Positions 9,284-18,926 of a stretch of 64,000 nucleotides of DNA are shown piece after piece (the stretch's first letter is position 1; the number at the start of each line of letters is the position of its first letter). Both the position numbers and the translations under genes were made by a program. The notes under the pieces are model-generated. The model was not told the origin of the DNA. It made no database searches and saw only the letters and a program-made list of their open reading frames with translations. The stretch spans positions 2,732,501 through 2,796,500 of the forward strand of contig NZ_CP117435.1 of the NCBI RefSeq assembly GCF_030687495.1. Direction: 5' to 3'. Source of the stretch: Pseudomonas sp. FP453. Lineage in GTDB: Bacteria > Pseudomonadota > Gammaproteobacteria > Pseudomonadales > Pseudomonadaceae.

Positions 9284-9538
9284 ATGAGCTTCAATCTGGC
9301 CAACAAGACCCTCGCCGAACGCGCCGAGCTGGAAGATGAAAAGTCCCGCCTCTATGACCTGTGGCAAACCAACCTGGGCAAGGCCAAGGGCGAAGCGGCG
9401 CGGTTGTTCGGCGAGCGCGCCAAGCGCAAGGGCAAGTGGGCCGAGTGGGTGCGCGCGGAACTCGACGGCATGTCGCCGCCGGAGTTCTCCAACATGGTGC
9501 GCAGTGAAGTCAACAAGTTGATGGCGGCGGCCAAGTAA
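9284..9538 (+). CDS. Conserved hypothetical protein, 84 residues
   Basis: Small, charged and soluble (MSFNLANKTLAERAELEDEK ... VNKLMAAAK). It is rich in Lys, Glu and Arg and predicted mostly helical, with no signal peptide or membrane segment. I do not recognise a function, though short proteins of this kind recur in pseudomonads. Its 3' end overlaps the convergent LysR gene by 29 bases. Confidence 0.7.
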   Translation: MSFNLANKTLAERAELEDEKSRLYDLWQTNLGKAKGEAARLFGERAKRKGKWAEWVRAELDGMSPPEFSNMVRSEVNKLMAAAK

Positions 9539-10424
9539 AGCTCGCCACGATCGCCTCACGCACCTTGCGCAACAGCGGGTCCAACTGCGCCTGGGTGCGC
9601 CAGCCCAACTCCACCGGGTAACGCGGCAGCGCCAGCGGGCAGGGCAATACCCGCAGGCCGGTCATTTCGGCGATGGCCTGGGCCGCATGCCCGGGAATGG
9701 TCGCCACGGCCTGGCTGCCCTTGAGCAGAAACGGCAACGCGGCGAAGTGGCTGGTGGAGGCGCAGACGTGCCGGCTCAACCCTTGCGCTGCCAGCCCCTC
9801 ATCGGTAATCCCGATAAAGCCGCCGGACGACACCAGCACATGCTCGCGCGTGACAAACTCGTCCAGGTCAATGCTTGCCTGGTCCGAGTCCAGCAGGCAA
9901 CGATAATCCCCTTCACCCAGCACCTGGCGGCTTAACCGACCCTGGGCAAAACCGCCCGCCGTAATTGCCAGGTCCAGGCTGCGGTCGAGCAGGGCGGCAG
10001 CGACGATCTGGCTGTGGGTCTGGCGGAAGATCACCCGCAGCTTGGGGGCCCGCTGTGCGATGGCCGCCATCAGCCGGCGCCCGTAGGCGATCTCGAAGTC
10101 ATCGGACAGGCCCAGCACCACCGACCGTCCCTCGTATTGCTGGTTATCCGGATTGACCATGGCCAGGCTCTGCCGGCAACGGGCCAGCGCCTCACTGATC
10201 ACCGGTCTCAACTGGTTGGCCCGCACGGTGGGCGCCAAGCCGCGCCCGGTGCGCACGAACAACGGGTCGCCATATACCACGCGCAAGCGCCGCAGCCCTG
10301 CGCTGATGGCCGATTGCGTCACCCCCAGGCGCAACGCCGCGCGGCTGGCGCTGGATTCATCGTGCAGGGCTTCGAAGGTTTTCAGCAGGTTGAGATCGAT
10401 CTTGTCGATATTCATTTGGCTCAT
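9510..10424 (-). CDS. LysR-family transcriptional regulator
   Basis: About 304 residues if it starts at [10 protein letters not shown]. Alternatives are a GTG four codons upstream and the ATG of MNIDKID; none has a strong ribosome site. The N-terminal winged helix-turn-helix is clear: [20 protein letters not shown], then [16 protein letters not shown] and [15 protein letters not shown]. The C-terminal substrate-binding fold follows. It is divergent from the nitrilase gene (82 bases between starts), the usual place for a LysR regulator of the neighbouring gene, so control of the nitrilase is the likely role (inference). Confidence 0.85.
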   Translation of the reverse strand: MSQMNIDKIDLNLLKTFEALHDESSASRAALRLGVTQSAISAGLRRLRVVYGDPLFVRTGRGLAPTVRANQLRPVISEALARCRQSLAMVNPDNQQYEGRSVVLGLSDDFEIAYGRRLMAAIAQRAPKLRVIFRQTHSQIVAAALLDRSLDLAITAGGFAQGRLSRQVLGEGDYRCLLDSDQASIDLDEFVTREHVLVSSGGFIGITDEGLAAQGLSRHVCASTSHFAALPFLLKGSQAVATIPGHAAQAIAEMTGLRVLPCPLALPRYPVELGWRTQAQLDPLLRKVREAIVASFTWPPPSTC

Positions 10425-10506
10425 ATCATTCAGCACTGAAGTGGGCTTTATTCATGATCGCGGTGAGCGGGAGAATGGGCAACCCCCACCATCCGGAGTG
10501 ATCGAG

Positions 10507-11433
10507 ATGCCTGTTTCCACAGTAGCGGCCCTGCAAATCGGAGCCTTGCCCGGCGGCAAGGATGAAACCCTGGCGCAAATCCTCGGCTATGAAGACGAGA
10601 TCCTGCGCAGCGGCGCGCAACTGGTGGTGATGCCCGAGGCGTTGCTCGGTGGTTATCCCAAAGGCGAAGGGTTTGGCACGCAACTAGGTTATCGCCTGGC
10701 GGAAGGTCGTGACGCCTTTGCGCGGTATTTTGCCAACGCGGTGGATGTGCCGGGCGCCGAGACCCAGGCACTGGCCGGCCTGTCGGCACGCACCGGTGCC
10801 AGCCTGGTGATTGGCGTGATCGAGCGCAGTGGCAGCACGCTGTATTGCACCGTGTTGTATTTCGAGCCCACGGGCGGCCTGGTGGCCAAGCACCGCAAAC
10901 TCATGCCCACCGGCACCGAACGGCTGATCTGGGGCAAGGGCGACGGCTCGACCTTGCCCGTGCTCGACAGCGCAGTTGGGCGCATCGGCGGCGCGGTGTG
11001 CTGGGAAAACATGATGCCGCTGCTGCGCACGGCGATGTACGCCAAGGGCGTCGAGGTGTGGTGTGCACCCACGGTGGACGAGCGCGAGATGTGGCAGGTG
11101 AGCATGCGCCATGTGGCCCATGAAGGGCGCTGTTTTGTAGTGAGCGCGTGCCAGGTGCAGGCGTCGCCCGCGGCGCTCGGCGTGGAGATCGCCAACTGGC
11201 CGGCGCAGCGTCCGTTGATTGCCGGTGGCAGCGTGATTGTCGGGCCGATGGGCGATATTCTGGCGGGGCCGCTGGTGGGCGAGGCGGGGTTGCTGACGGC
11301 GCAGATCGACACCGATGAATTGGTGCGGGCGCGGTATGACTATGACGTGGTGGGGCACTACGCCCGGCCGGATGTGTTCGAGTTGGTTGTAGATGAACGC
11401 GCCAAACCGGGCGTGCGCTATATCACTGACTGA
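10507..11433 (+). CDS. Nitrilase-family carbon-nitrogen hydrolase
   Basis: 308 residues from [10 protein letters not shown]; the longer open frame upstream runs through the LysR promoter and is not used. The catalytic triad of the CN-hydrolase fold is present: Glu44 ([12 protein letters not shown]), Lys131 (KHRKLMPTG) and Cys165 ([12 protein letters not shown]). The [10 protein letters not shown] context and the GYPKG and [10 protein letters not shown] segments are typical of true nitrilases, which convert an organic nitrile to the carboxylic acid and ammonia, rather than amidases. The physiological substrate is unknown. It is divergent from the LysR regulator, and a REPIN follows 17 bases after the stop. 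Confidence 0.85.
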   Translation: MPVSTVAALQIGALPGGKDETLAQILGYEDEILRSGAQLVVMPEALLGGYPKGEGFGTQLGYRLAEGRDAFARYFANAVDVPGAETQALAGLSARTGASLVIGVIERSGSTLYCTVLYFEPTGGLVAKHRKLMPTGTERLIWGKGDGSTLPVLDSAVGRIGGAVCWENMMPLLRTAMYAKGVEVWCAPTVDEREMWQVSMRHVAHEGRCFVVSACQVQASPAALGVEIANWPAQRPLIAGGSVIVGPMGDILAGPLVGEAGLLTAQIDTDELVRARYDYDVVGHYARPDVFELVVDERAKPGVRYITD

Positions 11434-11449
11434 AACAGAGATTAAAAAA

Positions 11450-11537
11450 GTGGGAGCTGGCTTGCCTGCGATAGCGGTGTATCGGCCAAGGATGTGCAAG
11501 CTGACACACCGCTATCGCAGGCAAGCCAGCTCCCACA
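11450..11537. repeat. REPIN (inverted REP doublet)
   Basis: Inverted copies of TGGGAGCTGGCTTGCCTGCG ... GATAGC flank a short variable centre. The element lies between the convergent nitrilase and GNAT genes. Arms of the same type occur at nine other places in this window. Confidence 0.9.
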
Positions 11538-11545
11538 TTGGATTT

Positions 11546-12097
11546 TTATTGGCTGGGGGATTTGGATTCCAGCCATTGCTCGCGGGTCATCTCCCAAATG
11601 TCCCGCGGGAAGGTGCCTTCAACAAACTGCCCTTCATCCGTCCTGATAAGCCGCATCCCCTCACGCTCGGAAATCCGCCGCGACCCCAGGTTCGGCGCCG
11701 CCTTCGGCACCCGCAACAGCGGCCGCTCCAGCACGCCAAACCAATAGTCGGTCACCGCCGCACTGGCTTCGCTCATCAGGCCTTGCCCCTGCCACTGCGG
11801 GCCAAGCCAGAAGCCCCGATGGTTATCCACTTCATCCATCAGGCTGACATTGCCGATCAACTGCTCCGGCGCGCTTTTCAGGCGGATCGACCAGTGCCAT
11901 TCCTCGCCCCGGGCCATGGCGGGCAGGGCGACGTGTTGCAGGTAGTCGAGGGCACCATCGGCCGGGTAGGGCCAGGGCACCAGGGCGTTGAGGTAACGCA
12001 CCACTTCCCAGTGGGGGAACTGCTGCTGGATGCCCGCGGCGTCGTCCAGGGTCAGCGGGCGCAGGATCAGGCGTTCGGTGAACAAGGTGGGTTGCAT
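11546..12097 (-). CDS. GNAT N-acetyltransferase, RimJ/RimL type
   Basis: 183 residues. It opens with the characteristic TERLILRPLTLDDA of RimJ/RimL-like acetyltransferases. The acetyl-CoA site region reads GFWLGPQWQGQGLMSEA, matching the R/QxxGxG/A loop. These enzymes transfer acetyl from acetyl-CoA to an N-terminal amino group or a small amine; the substrate here is unknown. The start lies 5 bases after the stop of the LEA lipoprotein gene, so it is the last gene of a three-gene run NCS2 permease - lipoprotein - GNAT. Confidence 0.85.
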   Translation of the reverse strand: MQPTLFTERLILRPLTLDDAAGIQQQFPHWEVVRYLNALVPWPYPADGALDYLQHVALPAMARGEEWHWSIRLKSAPEQLIGNVSLMDEVDNHRGFWLGPQWQGQGLMSEASAAVTDYWFGVLERPLLRVPKAAPNLGSRRISEREGMRLIRTDEGQFVEGTFPRDIWEMTREQWLESKSPSQ

Positions 12098-12102
12098 GGC
12101 AG

Positions 12103-12564
12103 TTACCAGGTGGCGGTGTTCGGCAGGTCCAGGGTGCCACGGTCGACAAAGCGCAGGGTGCCAAACAGGCCGCCCGCCAGTTTGCCCCGCAGCACGTAGG
12201 GCAGGTTGTTCAGGCTTTGGGTCTGGCTCAGGCCCAGGGTCTGGCGCAACACGGAAAATGCGGAAACGCTGACAGGAACCAGCAGGACGGTTTCGGAAAA
12301 ACGCGCGATGCTCCCGGTCTGGTCACTCACGCCCGACGCCAGCGGGCGCCCGTTGACCTCCAGGTCCAGGGCCACGCCGGTGTAGTCGATTGCCGTTTCA
12401 TTGGGGTTCTGTACCCGCAATTTCACGGCAAAGCGCACTTCCAGGTCCTGGCTTTGCAGGGGCTCGATGCCCACCACATTGATATTCACCGGGTCACGGT
12501 TGGGGAACAGCGCGCAGGCGCTCAGGGTCAGCAGCAGTAACGATAGAACCATGAGCTTGCGCAT
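12103..12564 (-). CDS. LEA type 2 (LEA14/WHy) family lipoprotein
   Basis: 153 residues. A lipoprotein signal peptide ends in the lipobox LSAC, with Cys17 as the lipidation site. The mature part shows the LEA-14/WHy beta-sandwich pattern (VRFAVKLRVQNPNETAIDYTG ... LEVNGRPLASGVSD). Such proteins are periplasmic or membrane-anchored and linked to desiccation or stress tolerance; the molecular role is not established. It lies 12 bases after the NCS2 permease gene and 5 bases before the GNAT gene, so it is probably co-transcribed with both. Confidence 0.85.
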   Translation of the reverse strand: MRKLMVLSLLLLTLSACALFPNRDPVNINVVGIEPLQSQDLEVRFAVKLRVQNPNETAIDYTGVALDLEVNGRPLASGVSDQTGSIARFSETVLLVPVSVSAFSVLRQTLGLSQTQSLNNLPYVLRGKLAGGLFGTLRFVDRGTLDLPNTATW

Positions 12565-12576
12565 AAAACCTGTTCC

Positions 12577-14004
12577 TTATTTCGTGGCGTCCGGGTCCTG
12601 CATCACTTTGAGGGTAGAGGACTCTGGATCAAATTCATCTTCGTGCAGTTCTATGAACTCTTCCGGCAGGAAAATGTTCAGCAGGATTGCACAGAATGCG
12701 CCCACGGTGATCGGCGATTCGAAGATGTTGTGCAGCGCCTTGGGCAGGTCGCGCAGCACTTCCGGCACGGCGGCGACGCCCAGGCCCATGCCCAGGGAGA
12801 TCGCCACGATCAGCACGTTGCGCCGGTGCAGGCCGGCTTCGGCGAGGATCTTGATCCCGGCCACCGCGACGGTGCCGAACATGATCAGGGTGGCACCACC
12901 GAGTACCGGCTTGGGCATCAATTGCAGCACCGCGCCAATCATCGGGAACAGCCCCAGCAGCACCAGCAGGCCGGCGATAAAGTAGGCGACGTAGCGGCTG
13001 GCCACGCCGGTCAGCTGGATCACGCCGTTGTTCTGGGCGAAGGTGACCATCGGCAAACTGTTGAAGGTGGCGGCCATCGCCGAGTTCAGGCCGTCGGCCA
13101 ACAGGCCCGACTTGATGCGCTTGATATACAGCGGGCCCTTGACCGGCTGCTGGGAAATCATCGAGTTGGCCGTCAGATCACCGGCCGCTTCCAACGGCGA
13201 AATCAGGAAGATCACTGCCACCGGGATAAACGCTACCCAGTCGAACGAAAACCCGTACTTGAACGGCACCGGCACGCTGATCAACGGCACGTGCGGCAAT
13301 GCCGCCATGTCCACGCGGCCCATCATCCAGGCCACCACAAAGCCCAGGGTCAGGCCGATGACGATGGAGCCCAGGCGCAGGAACGGATTGCTGAAGCGGT
13401 TGAGGACCACGATGGTCAGCAGCACCAGGGCCGCGAGGCCCATGTTGCCGGCCGCACCCAGGTCGCTGGCGCCATAGCCGCCGGCCATGTCGGTGACCGC
13501 GACCTTGATCAGTGACAAGCCCATCAGGGTAATGATGGTGCCGGTGACCACCGGGGTGATCAGCATGCGCAGCTGGCCGATGAACTGGCTCAGCACCACT
13601 TCGATAAACGCGGCGAAAAAGCAGATGCCAAAGATCGTCGACAGGATCTCATCGGTGCCCCCGCCCCGGGCCTTGACCATGAACCCGGCGCTGAGGATCA
13701 CGCTGATAAACGAAAAACTGGTGCCTTGCAGGCACAACAGCCCCGAACCAATCGGCCCGAACTTGCGCGCCTGCACAAAGGTGCCCAGCCCCGACACAAA
13801 CAGCGCCATGCTCACCAGGTAGGGCACTTCGCTTTCCAGGCCCAGCACACCGCCGACGATCAGGGTGGGCGTGATGATGCCGACAAAACTGGCCAGCACG
13901 TGCTGCAACGCGGCAAAAATCGCGGCGGCAAAGTGCGGGCGGTCTTCCAGGCCGTAGATCAGGTCGGATTTATAACGGGGGCGGGGGGCTTGAGCGTCAG
14001 ACAA
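12577..14004 (-). CDS. NCS2-family nucleobase (xanthine/uracil) permease
   Basis: 475 residues with 12 to 14 hydrophobic segments. The NAT/NCS2 signature QNNGVIQLTGVASR is present, as are the GLEDRP N-terminus and the helix-8 SPLEAAGDLTAN segment with its conserved acidic residue. The family imports xanthine, uric acid or uracil with protons; the purine branch is more likely given the SPLEAAGD context, but the substrate cannot be fixed. The start appears to be a TTG, since no in-frame ATG lies near and the conserved N-terminus begins just after it. It heads the operon with the lipoprotein and GNAT genes. Confidence 0.85.
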   Translation of the reverse strand: MSDAQAPRPRYKSDLIYGLEDRPHFAAAIFAALQHVLASFVGIITPTLIVGGVLGLESEVPYLVSMALFVSGLGTFVQARKFGPIGSGLLCLQGTSFSFISVILSAGFMVKARGGGTDEILSTIFGICFFAAFIEVVLSQFIGQLRMLITPVVTGTIITLMGLSLIKVAVTDMAGGYGASDLGAAGNMGLAALVLLTIVVLNRFSNPFLRLGSIVIGLTLGFVVAWMMGRVDMAALPHVPLISVPVPFKYGFSFDWVAFIPVAVIFLISPLEAAGDLTANSMISQQPVKGPLYIKRIKSGLLADGLNSAMAATFNSLPMVTFAQNNGVIQLTGVASRYVAYFIAGLLVLLGLFPMIGAVLQLMPKPVLGGATLIMFGTVAVAGIKILAEAGLHRRNVLIVAISLGMGLGVAAVPEVLRDLPKALHNIFESPITVGAFCAILLNIFLPEEFIELHEDEFDPESSTLKVMQDPDATK

Positions 14005-14241
14005 AATGCGGGCTCGGGTCAGAAAATGGAGGCGCAGGATGCCAGAAACTGCCTAGCGTCAGAAGTGTAAAAAAATATTTATAAACACCCTGCATAAATC
14101 TGCCGAGCCTGCCGATACCTCGTATAGGCCCACATTCCAACCATAACAGTGGTGACCAAAGGTCCGTACGGCGCGTTGACGCTGGCTGATCGTTTCGCGG
14201 CAGGGACGCTCGCAAACACTACTTCTGAGAGCACCCCCCCT

Positions 14242-15867
14242 ATGTCACTTCGTCAGCTGAATATCGCCCCACGCGCGTTTCTCGGTTTCGCCTTCATTGC
14301 GTTGCTAGTGATTTTATTAGGGGTGTTTGCGGTCAACCGCATGACGCAGATACGCCAGTCTTCGGTGGACATGAGCGCCACGCAGCTACCCAGCGTCACG
14401 TCCCTGGGCATCATCACGGAAAACGTGCTGCGCCTGCGCATCCTGTCGTTTCGCGTGCTGGTCAACCGCGAGCCGGCCGCTTTGCAAGAAGCTGAAACCC
14501 GCATGAGCGCGCTGGGCGACAAGGTCAAGGCGGCCCAGGCCAGCTACGCGGCGCTGCCCGCCGGCCCCGAGGAAGCCGCGCTGTACAAAACCTTCGTCAC
14601 CACCCTGGACAACTACTTCAAGGCCCAGGCCGAAATGCTGGTTTTGTCCAAGCAAGGCAAGGTCGAGGACGTGCGCCTGTTGATCAATACGCGGATCAAG
14701 GACGGCACTGACCTGATGGGCGAGCAGTTGAACAAACTGATCGCTATCAACGCGGCCGACGCCAAGGATGCTGACGCTGAAGCCGAGCACAGTTATCAGG
14801 GCGCTATCACCGGGGTGATTGCCGTGTCGGTGGTTGCCGCCGTGCTCACGGTGTTGCTGGCCTGGCTGCTGACCCGCAGCATCGTCACGCCCTTGCGCAA
14901 AGCCGTGGAAGTGGCCGAAACCATCGCCAGTGGCAACCTGAGCAAAGTCATCGAAGACGATGGCAAGGACGAGCCGGCGCGCCTGCTCAGCGCCCTGGGC
15001 ACCATGCAGGCCAACCTGCGCCAGACCATCCAGCACATCGCCGGCTCGGCCACCCAGCTGGCCTCTGCGGCAGAAGAACTGAGCGCGGTCACCGAAGAGG
15101 CGTCCAAAGGCCTGCAACAACAGAACAACGAAATCGACCAGGCCGCCACGGCGGTCAACGAGATGACGGCGGCGGTGGAAGAAGTGGCGCGCAATGCGGT
15201 GTCCACCTCCGAGGCCTCCAGCCAGTCCAACCAGGCGGCGCGTGAAGGCCGCGACCGTGTGGTGGAAACCGTCGGCGCGATCCAGACCATGACCCAGGAT
15301 GTGCAAAACACCTCCGTGTTGATCGAAGGCCTGGCCACCCAAGGCCGTGATATCGGCAAGGTGCTCGACGTGATCCGCGCGATTGCCGAACAGACCAACC
15401 TGCTGGCGCTCAACGCCGCCATCGAAGCGGCGCGTGCCGGAGAAGCCGGGCGCGGTTTTGCGGTGGTGGCCGACGAGGTGCGGGCCCTGGCCCATCGCAC
15501 GGCGCAGTCGACCCAGGAGATCGAGAAGATGGTCGCCGGTATCCAGAACGGCACCGGTGAGGCCGTGCAATCGATGCAGCAAAGCAATCAGCGCACGCAA
15601 ACCACCCTGGAAATGGCCCGCGCCGCCGGTGTCGCGCTGGAGCAGATCACCCAGTCCATCAGCCTGATCAACGAGCGCAACCTGGTGATCGCCAGCGCTT
15701 CGGAAGAACAGGCCCAGGTGTCCCGCGAAGTGGACCGCAACCTGGTGAACATCCGCGACCTGGCGACTCAGTCGGCAGCGGGCGCCAACCAGACCAGCGC
15801 GGCGAGCCATGAGCTGTCGCGCCTGGCGGTGGATCTGAATGGGATGGTGGCCAGGTTCGTGATCTAA
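14242..15867 (+). CDS. Methyl-accepting chemotaxis protein
   Basis: 541 residues from [10 protein letters not shown]. Transmembrane helix 1 is at about 11-31, a helical periplasmic ligand-binding region (four-helix-bundle type) at about 35-185, and transmembrane helix 2 at about 187-211. A HAMP domain follows ([20 protein letters not shown]). The cytoplasmic signalling hairpin carries the invariant tip [20 protein letters not shown] and [15 protein letters not shown]. The protein senses a ligand and controls CheA through CheW. No C-terminal methyltransferase-binding pentapeptide is present, as is usual for many Pseudomonas receptors. The ligand is unknown. It is monocistronic and followed by a REPIN. 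Confidence 0.9.
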   Translation: MSLRQLNIAPRAFLGFAFIALLVILLGVFAVNRMTQIRQSSVDMSATQLPSVTSLGIITENVLRLRILSFRVLVNREPAALQEAETRMSALGDKVKAAQASYAALPAGPEEAALYKTFVTTLDNYFKAQAEMLVLSKQGKVEDVRLLINTRIKDGTDLMGEQLNKLIAINAADAKDADAEAEHSYQGAITGVIAVSVVAAVLTVLLAWLLTRSIVTPLRKAVEVAETIASGNLSKVIEDDGKDEPARLLSALGTMQANLRQTIQHIAGSATQLASAAEELSAVTEEASKGLQQQNNEIDQAATAVNEMTAAVEEVARNAVSTSEASSQSNQAAREGRDRVVETVGAIQTMTQDVQNTSVLIEGLATQGRDIGKVLDVIRAIAEQTNLLALNAAIEAARAGEAGRGFAVVADEVRALAHRTAQSTQEIEKMVAGIQNGTGEAVQSMQQSNQRTQTTLEMARAAGVALEQITQSISLINERNLVIASASEEQAQVSREVDRNLVNIRDLATQSAAGANQTSAASHELSRLAVDLNGMVARFVI

Positions 15868-15885
15868 CCGCCACTGCATAACCCT

Positions 15886-15974
15886 TGTGGGAGCTGGCTT
15901 GCCTGCGATAGCAACCTGTCAGTCAATGCATCATTGACTGAACCACCGCTATCGCCGGCAAGCCAGCTCCCACA
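15886..15974. repeat. REPIN
   Basis: Inverted REP arms (TGTGGGAGCTGGCTTGCC and its complement) around a centre containing CAGTCAATG/CATTGACTG. It lies between the chemoreceptor gene and the convergent small gene at 15992. Confidence 0.9.
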
Positions 15975-15991
15975 GTTTTTACAGGGGTGTG

Positions 15992-16366
15992 TCAGGGCAT
16001 CCGTGGGTTCAGGTGCAACCGCAGAAATTCGCCTTTCGAGTTCGGCGTGCAGATTTTGTAATAGATCAGGTGCACGGTGTCGGCGAACAGGTGCAATAGC
16101 GCTGCGGGAACCGGAATCACGGTCTCTTTGTCGGCGTGGGTGACGGTGACCACAATCAGCGGCTTTTCATCGGGGCCGCCGATGCACAGGCCAATGGTAT
16201 CGCCGGGGGTTTGCCCTGCATAAACGGAGATGGTCACCGGCAAGGTGTTTTTATGCTGTCTGAGGTATTCATTGGTCACGCCAATCTGCGGAATACCCTC
16301 GGGAAGTATGACCTTGACCGGTGTTTCCAGCGTGGGTGCCTTTGCGACCTTTTTTGAAGTGGGCAT
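15992..16366 (-). CDS. Small protein, one copy of the beta-sandwich repeat found in the 21974-26182 proteins
   Basis: 124 residues, no signal peptide. The pattern LPVTISVYAGQTPGDTIGLC ... VTVTHADKETVIPVPAALL ... VHLIYYKICTP ... LRLHLN matches, in order and spacing, the repeat unit of the large proteins at 21974 and 24113. Those share alternating beta strands, an IPW/IPVP segment and a terminal [VL]xYxI strand. The protein thus appears to be a single free-standing unit of that domain. Function is unknown. AGGAG precedes the ATG. Its 3' end is 17 bases from a REPIN. Confidence 0.65.
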   Translation of the reverse strand: MPTSKKVAKAPTLETPVKVILPEGIPQIGVTNEYLRQHKNTLPVTISVYAGQTPGDTIGLCIGGPDEKPLIVVTVTHADKETVIPVPAALLHLFADTVHLIYYKICTPNSKGEFLRLHLNPRMP

Positions 16367-16487
16367 GTCATCTCGCTCCTGTTCAAAGGGATGTCAATGC
16401 CAATTGAAGCGAGGTTTACCAGGCCTCGCTACTGTCAGTTCTCACAGCTTGTCAGCTCTGCACAGTAGGTGTAGCGCCGCATAATCT

Positions 16488-16591
16488 TGTGGGAGCTGGC
16501 TTGTCGGGTCGCCGCACCGCTGCGATAGCAATCTGTCAGTCAGTACATCGCTGACTGAACCACCGCCATCGCAGGCAAGCCAGCTCCCACA
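16488..16591. repeat. REPIN, longer variant
   Basis: Inverted REP arms as elsewhere, but the left arm carries a short extra segment (GGGTCGCCGCACC) between the GGCTTG and CTGCGATAGC parts. It lies just downstream of kguD. Confidence 0.85.
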
Positions 16592-16614
16592 GTTTTTCAG
16601 CAGTGTGTCAGTGG

Positions 16615-17592
16615 TTATTGCTTCCAGGCTGCGCCGTTCACCAGGTTTTTCGGCCTTTCCCCGGCCAACGCTTGCAGCAGGTTATCCACCGCACACTTGG
16701 CCATCGCCTCCCGCGTCTCATGCGTCGCCGAGCCGATATGCGGCGTTGCCACCACGTTGTTCAAGCGCAGCAACGGTGAGTCGTGACTCAGCGGCTCACG
16801 CTCGAACACATCCAGCCCCGCCGCACGAATCGTGCGTTGTTGCAGGGCTTCCACCAGCGCGGCTTCGTCGACCACCTTGCCCCGCGAGATGTTGATGAAG
16901 ATCGTGTCCGGTCCCATCTGCGCGAACTCTTTGGTGCCGATGAGCTTTTCCGTTTCTGCCGTCAGCGGCAATGTCAGGCAGACAAAGTCCGCTTGTTGCA
17001 GCAAATCCGCGAGGCTGCGGTACTGTGCACCAAAGCGCTGTTCCACCAGCGGCTTGGGCGAGTGGCTGTGGTAGATCACCGGCATGCCAAAGCCAAAATG
17101 CCCGCGCTGGGCCAGGGCTTCGCCGATGCGGCCCATGCCGATGATGCCCAGGGTCTTGCCGTGTACATCGCTGCCAAAGTGCGCGGGGCCGATGTTTTTG
17201 TTCCATTGGCCGGCGCGCACCATGTCGGCCAGTTCGACCACACGCCGGGCGGTGGCGAGGATCAATGCGAAGCCGGTGTCGGCGGTGGTTTCGGTGAGCA
17301 CGTCGGGGGTGTTGCTGAGCAGGATGCCGCGTGCGGTCAGGTAGTCGAGGTCGTAGTTATCGACGCCTACCGATACGCTGGCCACCGCTTCCAGCTGCGG
17401 CGCAAGATCCAGCAGTTGTGCGTCCAGGCGCAGGCTGGCGCCGAGCAGGCCGTGGGCACCGGGCAGAGCGTCGCGCAGCTTGGCCAGGCCGCTGGCGTCC
17501 AGCGCTTCGATCAGGGTGACGTCGACCTGTTCATGCAGGCGGGCCATCAAGGGCGCGGAGAGTTTTTTGTACAACACGACAGACTTTTTCAT
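16615..17592 (-). CDS. kguD: 2-ketogluconate-6-phosphate reductase
   Basis: 325 residues, D-isomer-specific 2-hydroxyacid dehydrogenase family. The NAD(P)-binding motif GIIGMGRIG is at 149-157. Catalytic residues are Arg237 (NISRGKVVDE), the Glu of DVFEREP (261-267) and His285 (TPHIGSATHETR). In the kgu pathway it reduces 2-keto-6-phosphogluconate to 6-phosphogluconate with NADPH. The assignment rests on operon context (kguE-K-T-D behind ptxS). Elsewhere the same fold would be called glyoxylate/hydroxypyruvate or 2-ketogluconate reductase. Its ATG overlaps the kguT stop (ATGA). Confidence 0.9.
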   Translation of the reverse strand: MKKSVVLYKKLSAPLMARLHEQVDVTLIEALDASGLAKLRDALPGAHGLLGASLRLDAQLLDLAPQLEAVASVSVGVDNYDLDYLTARGILLSNTPDVLTETTADTGFALILATARRVVELADMVRAGQWNKNIGPAHFGSDVHGKTLGIIGMGRIGEALAQRGHFGFGMPVIYHSHSPKPLVEQRFGAQYRSLADLLQQADFVCLTLPLTAETEKLIGTKEFAQMGPDTIFINISRGKVVDEAALVEALQQRTIRAAGLDVFEREPLSHDSPLLRLNNVVATPHIGSATHETREAMAKCAVDNLLQALAGERPKNLVNGAAWKQ

Positions 17593-18881
17593 GCGGTCTT
17601 GGCCTTCAATTCGAGGGTTTGCACCGGAGCGCGGTCGCTGGCGCCGGGCTTGAGGAAAATCGTCAACACCACCGACAGCAGCAGTGCGCCGCTCATCAGC
17701 AGGTACGAGGCGCCGGGCGAGCCGGTGCTGCTATTGAGGTAACCCACCAGGTACGAACCGCCGAACGAGCCGAGGGCGCCCATGCTGTTGATCAGCGCCA
17801 TGGCGCCCCCGGCAACGTTGGCCGGCAGGATCTCCGGGACAATGGCAAAAAATGGGCCGTAGGGCGCATACATGCAGGCCCCGGCGATCACCAGCAGGGT
17901 GTAGGACCACCAGAAGTGTTCGGCGCCGAGTGCGTAGGAACCGTAGAAGGCGATGGAGGCGATCAGCAGCGGCGGCCATACAAAACGTTTACGTTTTTGC
18001 AGCTTGTCCGAGCCCCACGACACCACCAGCATGCCAATCACCGCCGCCAGGTAGGGCAGCGCCGACAGCCAGCCGGCCTCGACCATGTCCATCTGCAAGC
18101 CTTGCTTGAGGATCGACGGCAGCCAGAGCACAAAGCCGTACACGCCAATGCTCCAGCAGAAGAATTGCAGGGCCAGGATGATCACTTTGGGTGAGCGGAA
18201 TGCTTCAGCGTAGTTCTTCACCGCCTTGATCCCGACTTGCTCGGCGGCCAGCGCGGTTTCCAGGTCCTGTTTCTCAGTGGCGCTCAGCCACTTGGCATCC
18301 TTTGGACGCTCATCGGCCAGCTTCCACCAGATAAACGCCCACAGCACGGCCGGCAGACCTTCAATGATAAACATCCAGCGCCAGCTGAAATGCTGCACCA
18401 GGTAGCCCGACACCACCGACATCCACAGCATGGTCACCGGGTTGCCGAGGATCAGGAAGGTGTTGGCCCGCGAGCGTTCGGCACGGGTGAACCAGTGGCA
18501 CAGGTACACCAGCATCGCCGGCATCACGGCGGCTTCGACCACGCCGAGCATGAAGCGAATGACGATCAGCATGTAGGCGTTGGACACCACGCCAGTCAGC
18601 GTGGCCAAGCCGCCCCAGAGAATCAGGCTGACAAAGATCAGCTTCTTCACGCTGCGCTTTTGCGCGTAGATCGCCCCCGGCACCTGGAAGAAAAAGTAAC
18701 CGAGAAAAAACAGCGCCCCCAGCAACGACGACATGCCGGGGGTGATCATCAGGTCTTCGGCCATCCCGGAGGCGGCGGCGAAGCCGTAGTTGGCGCGGTC
18801 CAGGTAGGCCAGGCTGTAGGTGATAAATACGATGGGCATGATGTACCACCAACGGCGGGTGGCGAGTTTCACGGTTTCCAT
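17589..18881 (-). CDS. kguT: 2-ketogluconate transporter, MFS anion:cation symporter type
   Basis: 430 residues, twelve hydrophobic segments. It shows the MFS hallmark after helix 2 (FLGYFFFQVPGAIYAQKRSVKK) and the ACS-family feel of GudP/PhtA relatives (LDRANYGFAAASGM). It imports 2-ketogluconate from the periplasm, where glucose and gluconate are oxidised. It is translationally coupled to kguD and 45 bases downstream of kguK. Confidence 0.9.
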   Translation of the reverse strand: METVKLATRRWWYIMPIVFITYSLAYLDRANYGFAAASGMAEDLMITPGMSSLLGALFFLGYFFFQVPGAIYAQKRSVKKLIFVSLILWGGLATLTGVVSNAYMLIVIRFMLGVVEAAVMPAMLVYLCHWFTRAERSRANTFLILGNPVTMLWMSVVSGYLVQHFSWRWMFIIEGLPAVLWAFIWWKLADERPKDAKWLSATEKQDLETALAAEQVGIKAVKNYAEAFRSPKVIILALQFFCWSIGVYGFVLWLPSILKQGLQMDMVEAGWLSALPYLAAVIGMLVVSWGSDKLQKRKRFVWPPLLIASIAFYGSYALGAEHFWWSYTLLVIAGACMYAPYGPFFAIVPEILPANVAGGAMALINSMGALGSFGGSYLVGYLNSSTGSPGASYLLMSGALLLSVVLTIFLKPGASDRAPVQTLELKAKTA

Positions 18882-18926
18882 GGGGTTGCTCCTGAGCTTG
18901 TTGTAGTTGTGGCAACAGGTAGTGGG

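Noticed and set aside
14005-14241. Possible purine-type riboswitch ahead of the NCS2 permease
   Set aside because: The leader is AT-rich near the start but I could not find a conserved aptamer core or a switching hairpin.
14386-15879. Long minus-strand open frame opposite the chemoreceptor
   Set aside because: Composition-driven shadow; the plus strand carries an unambiguous receptor.
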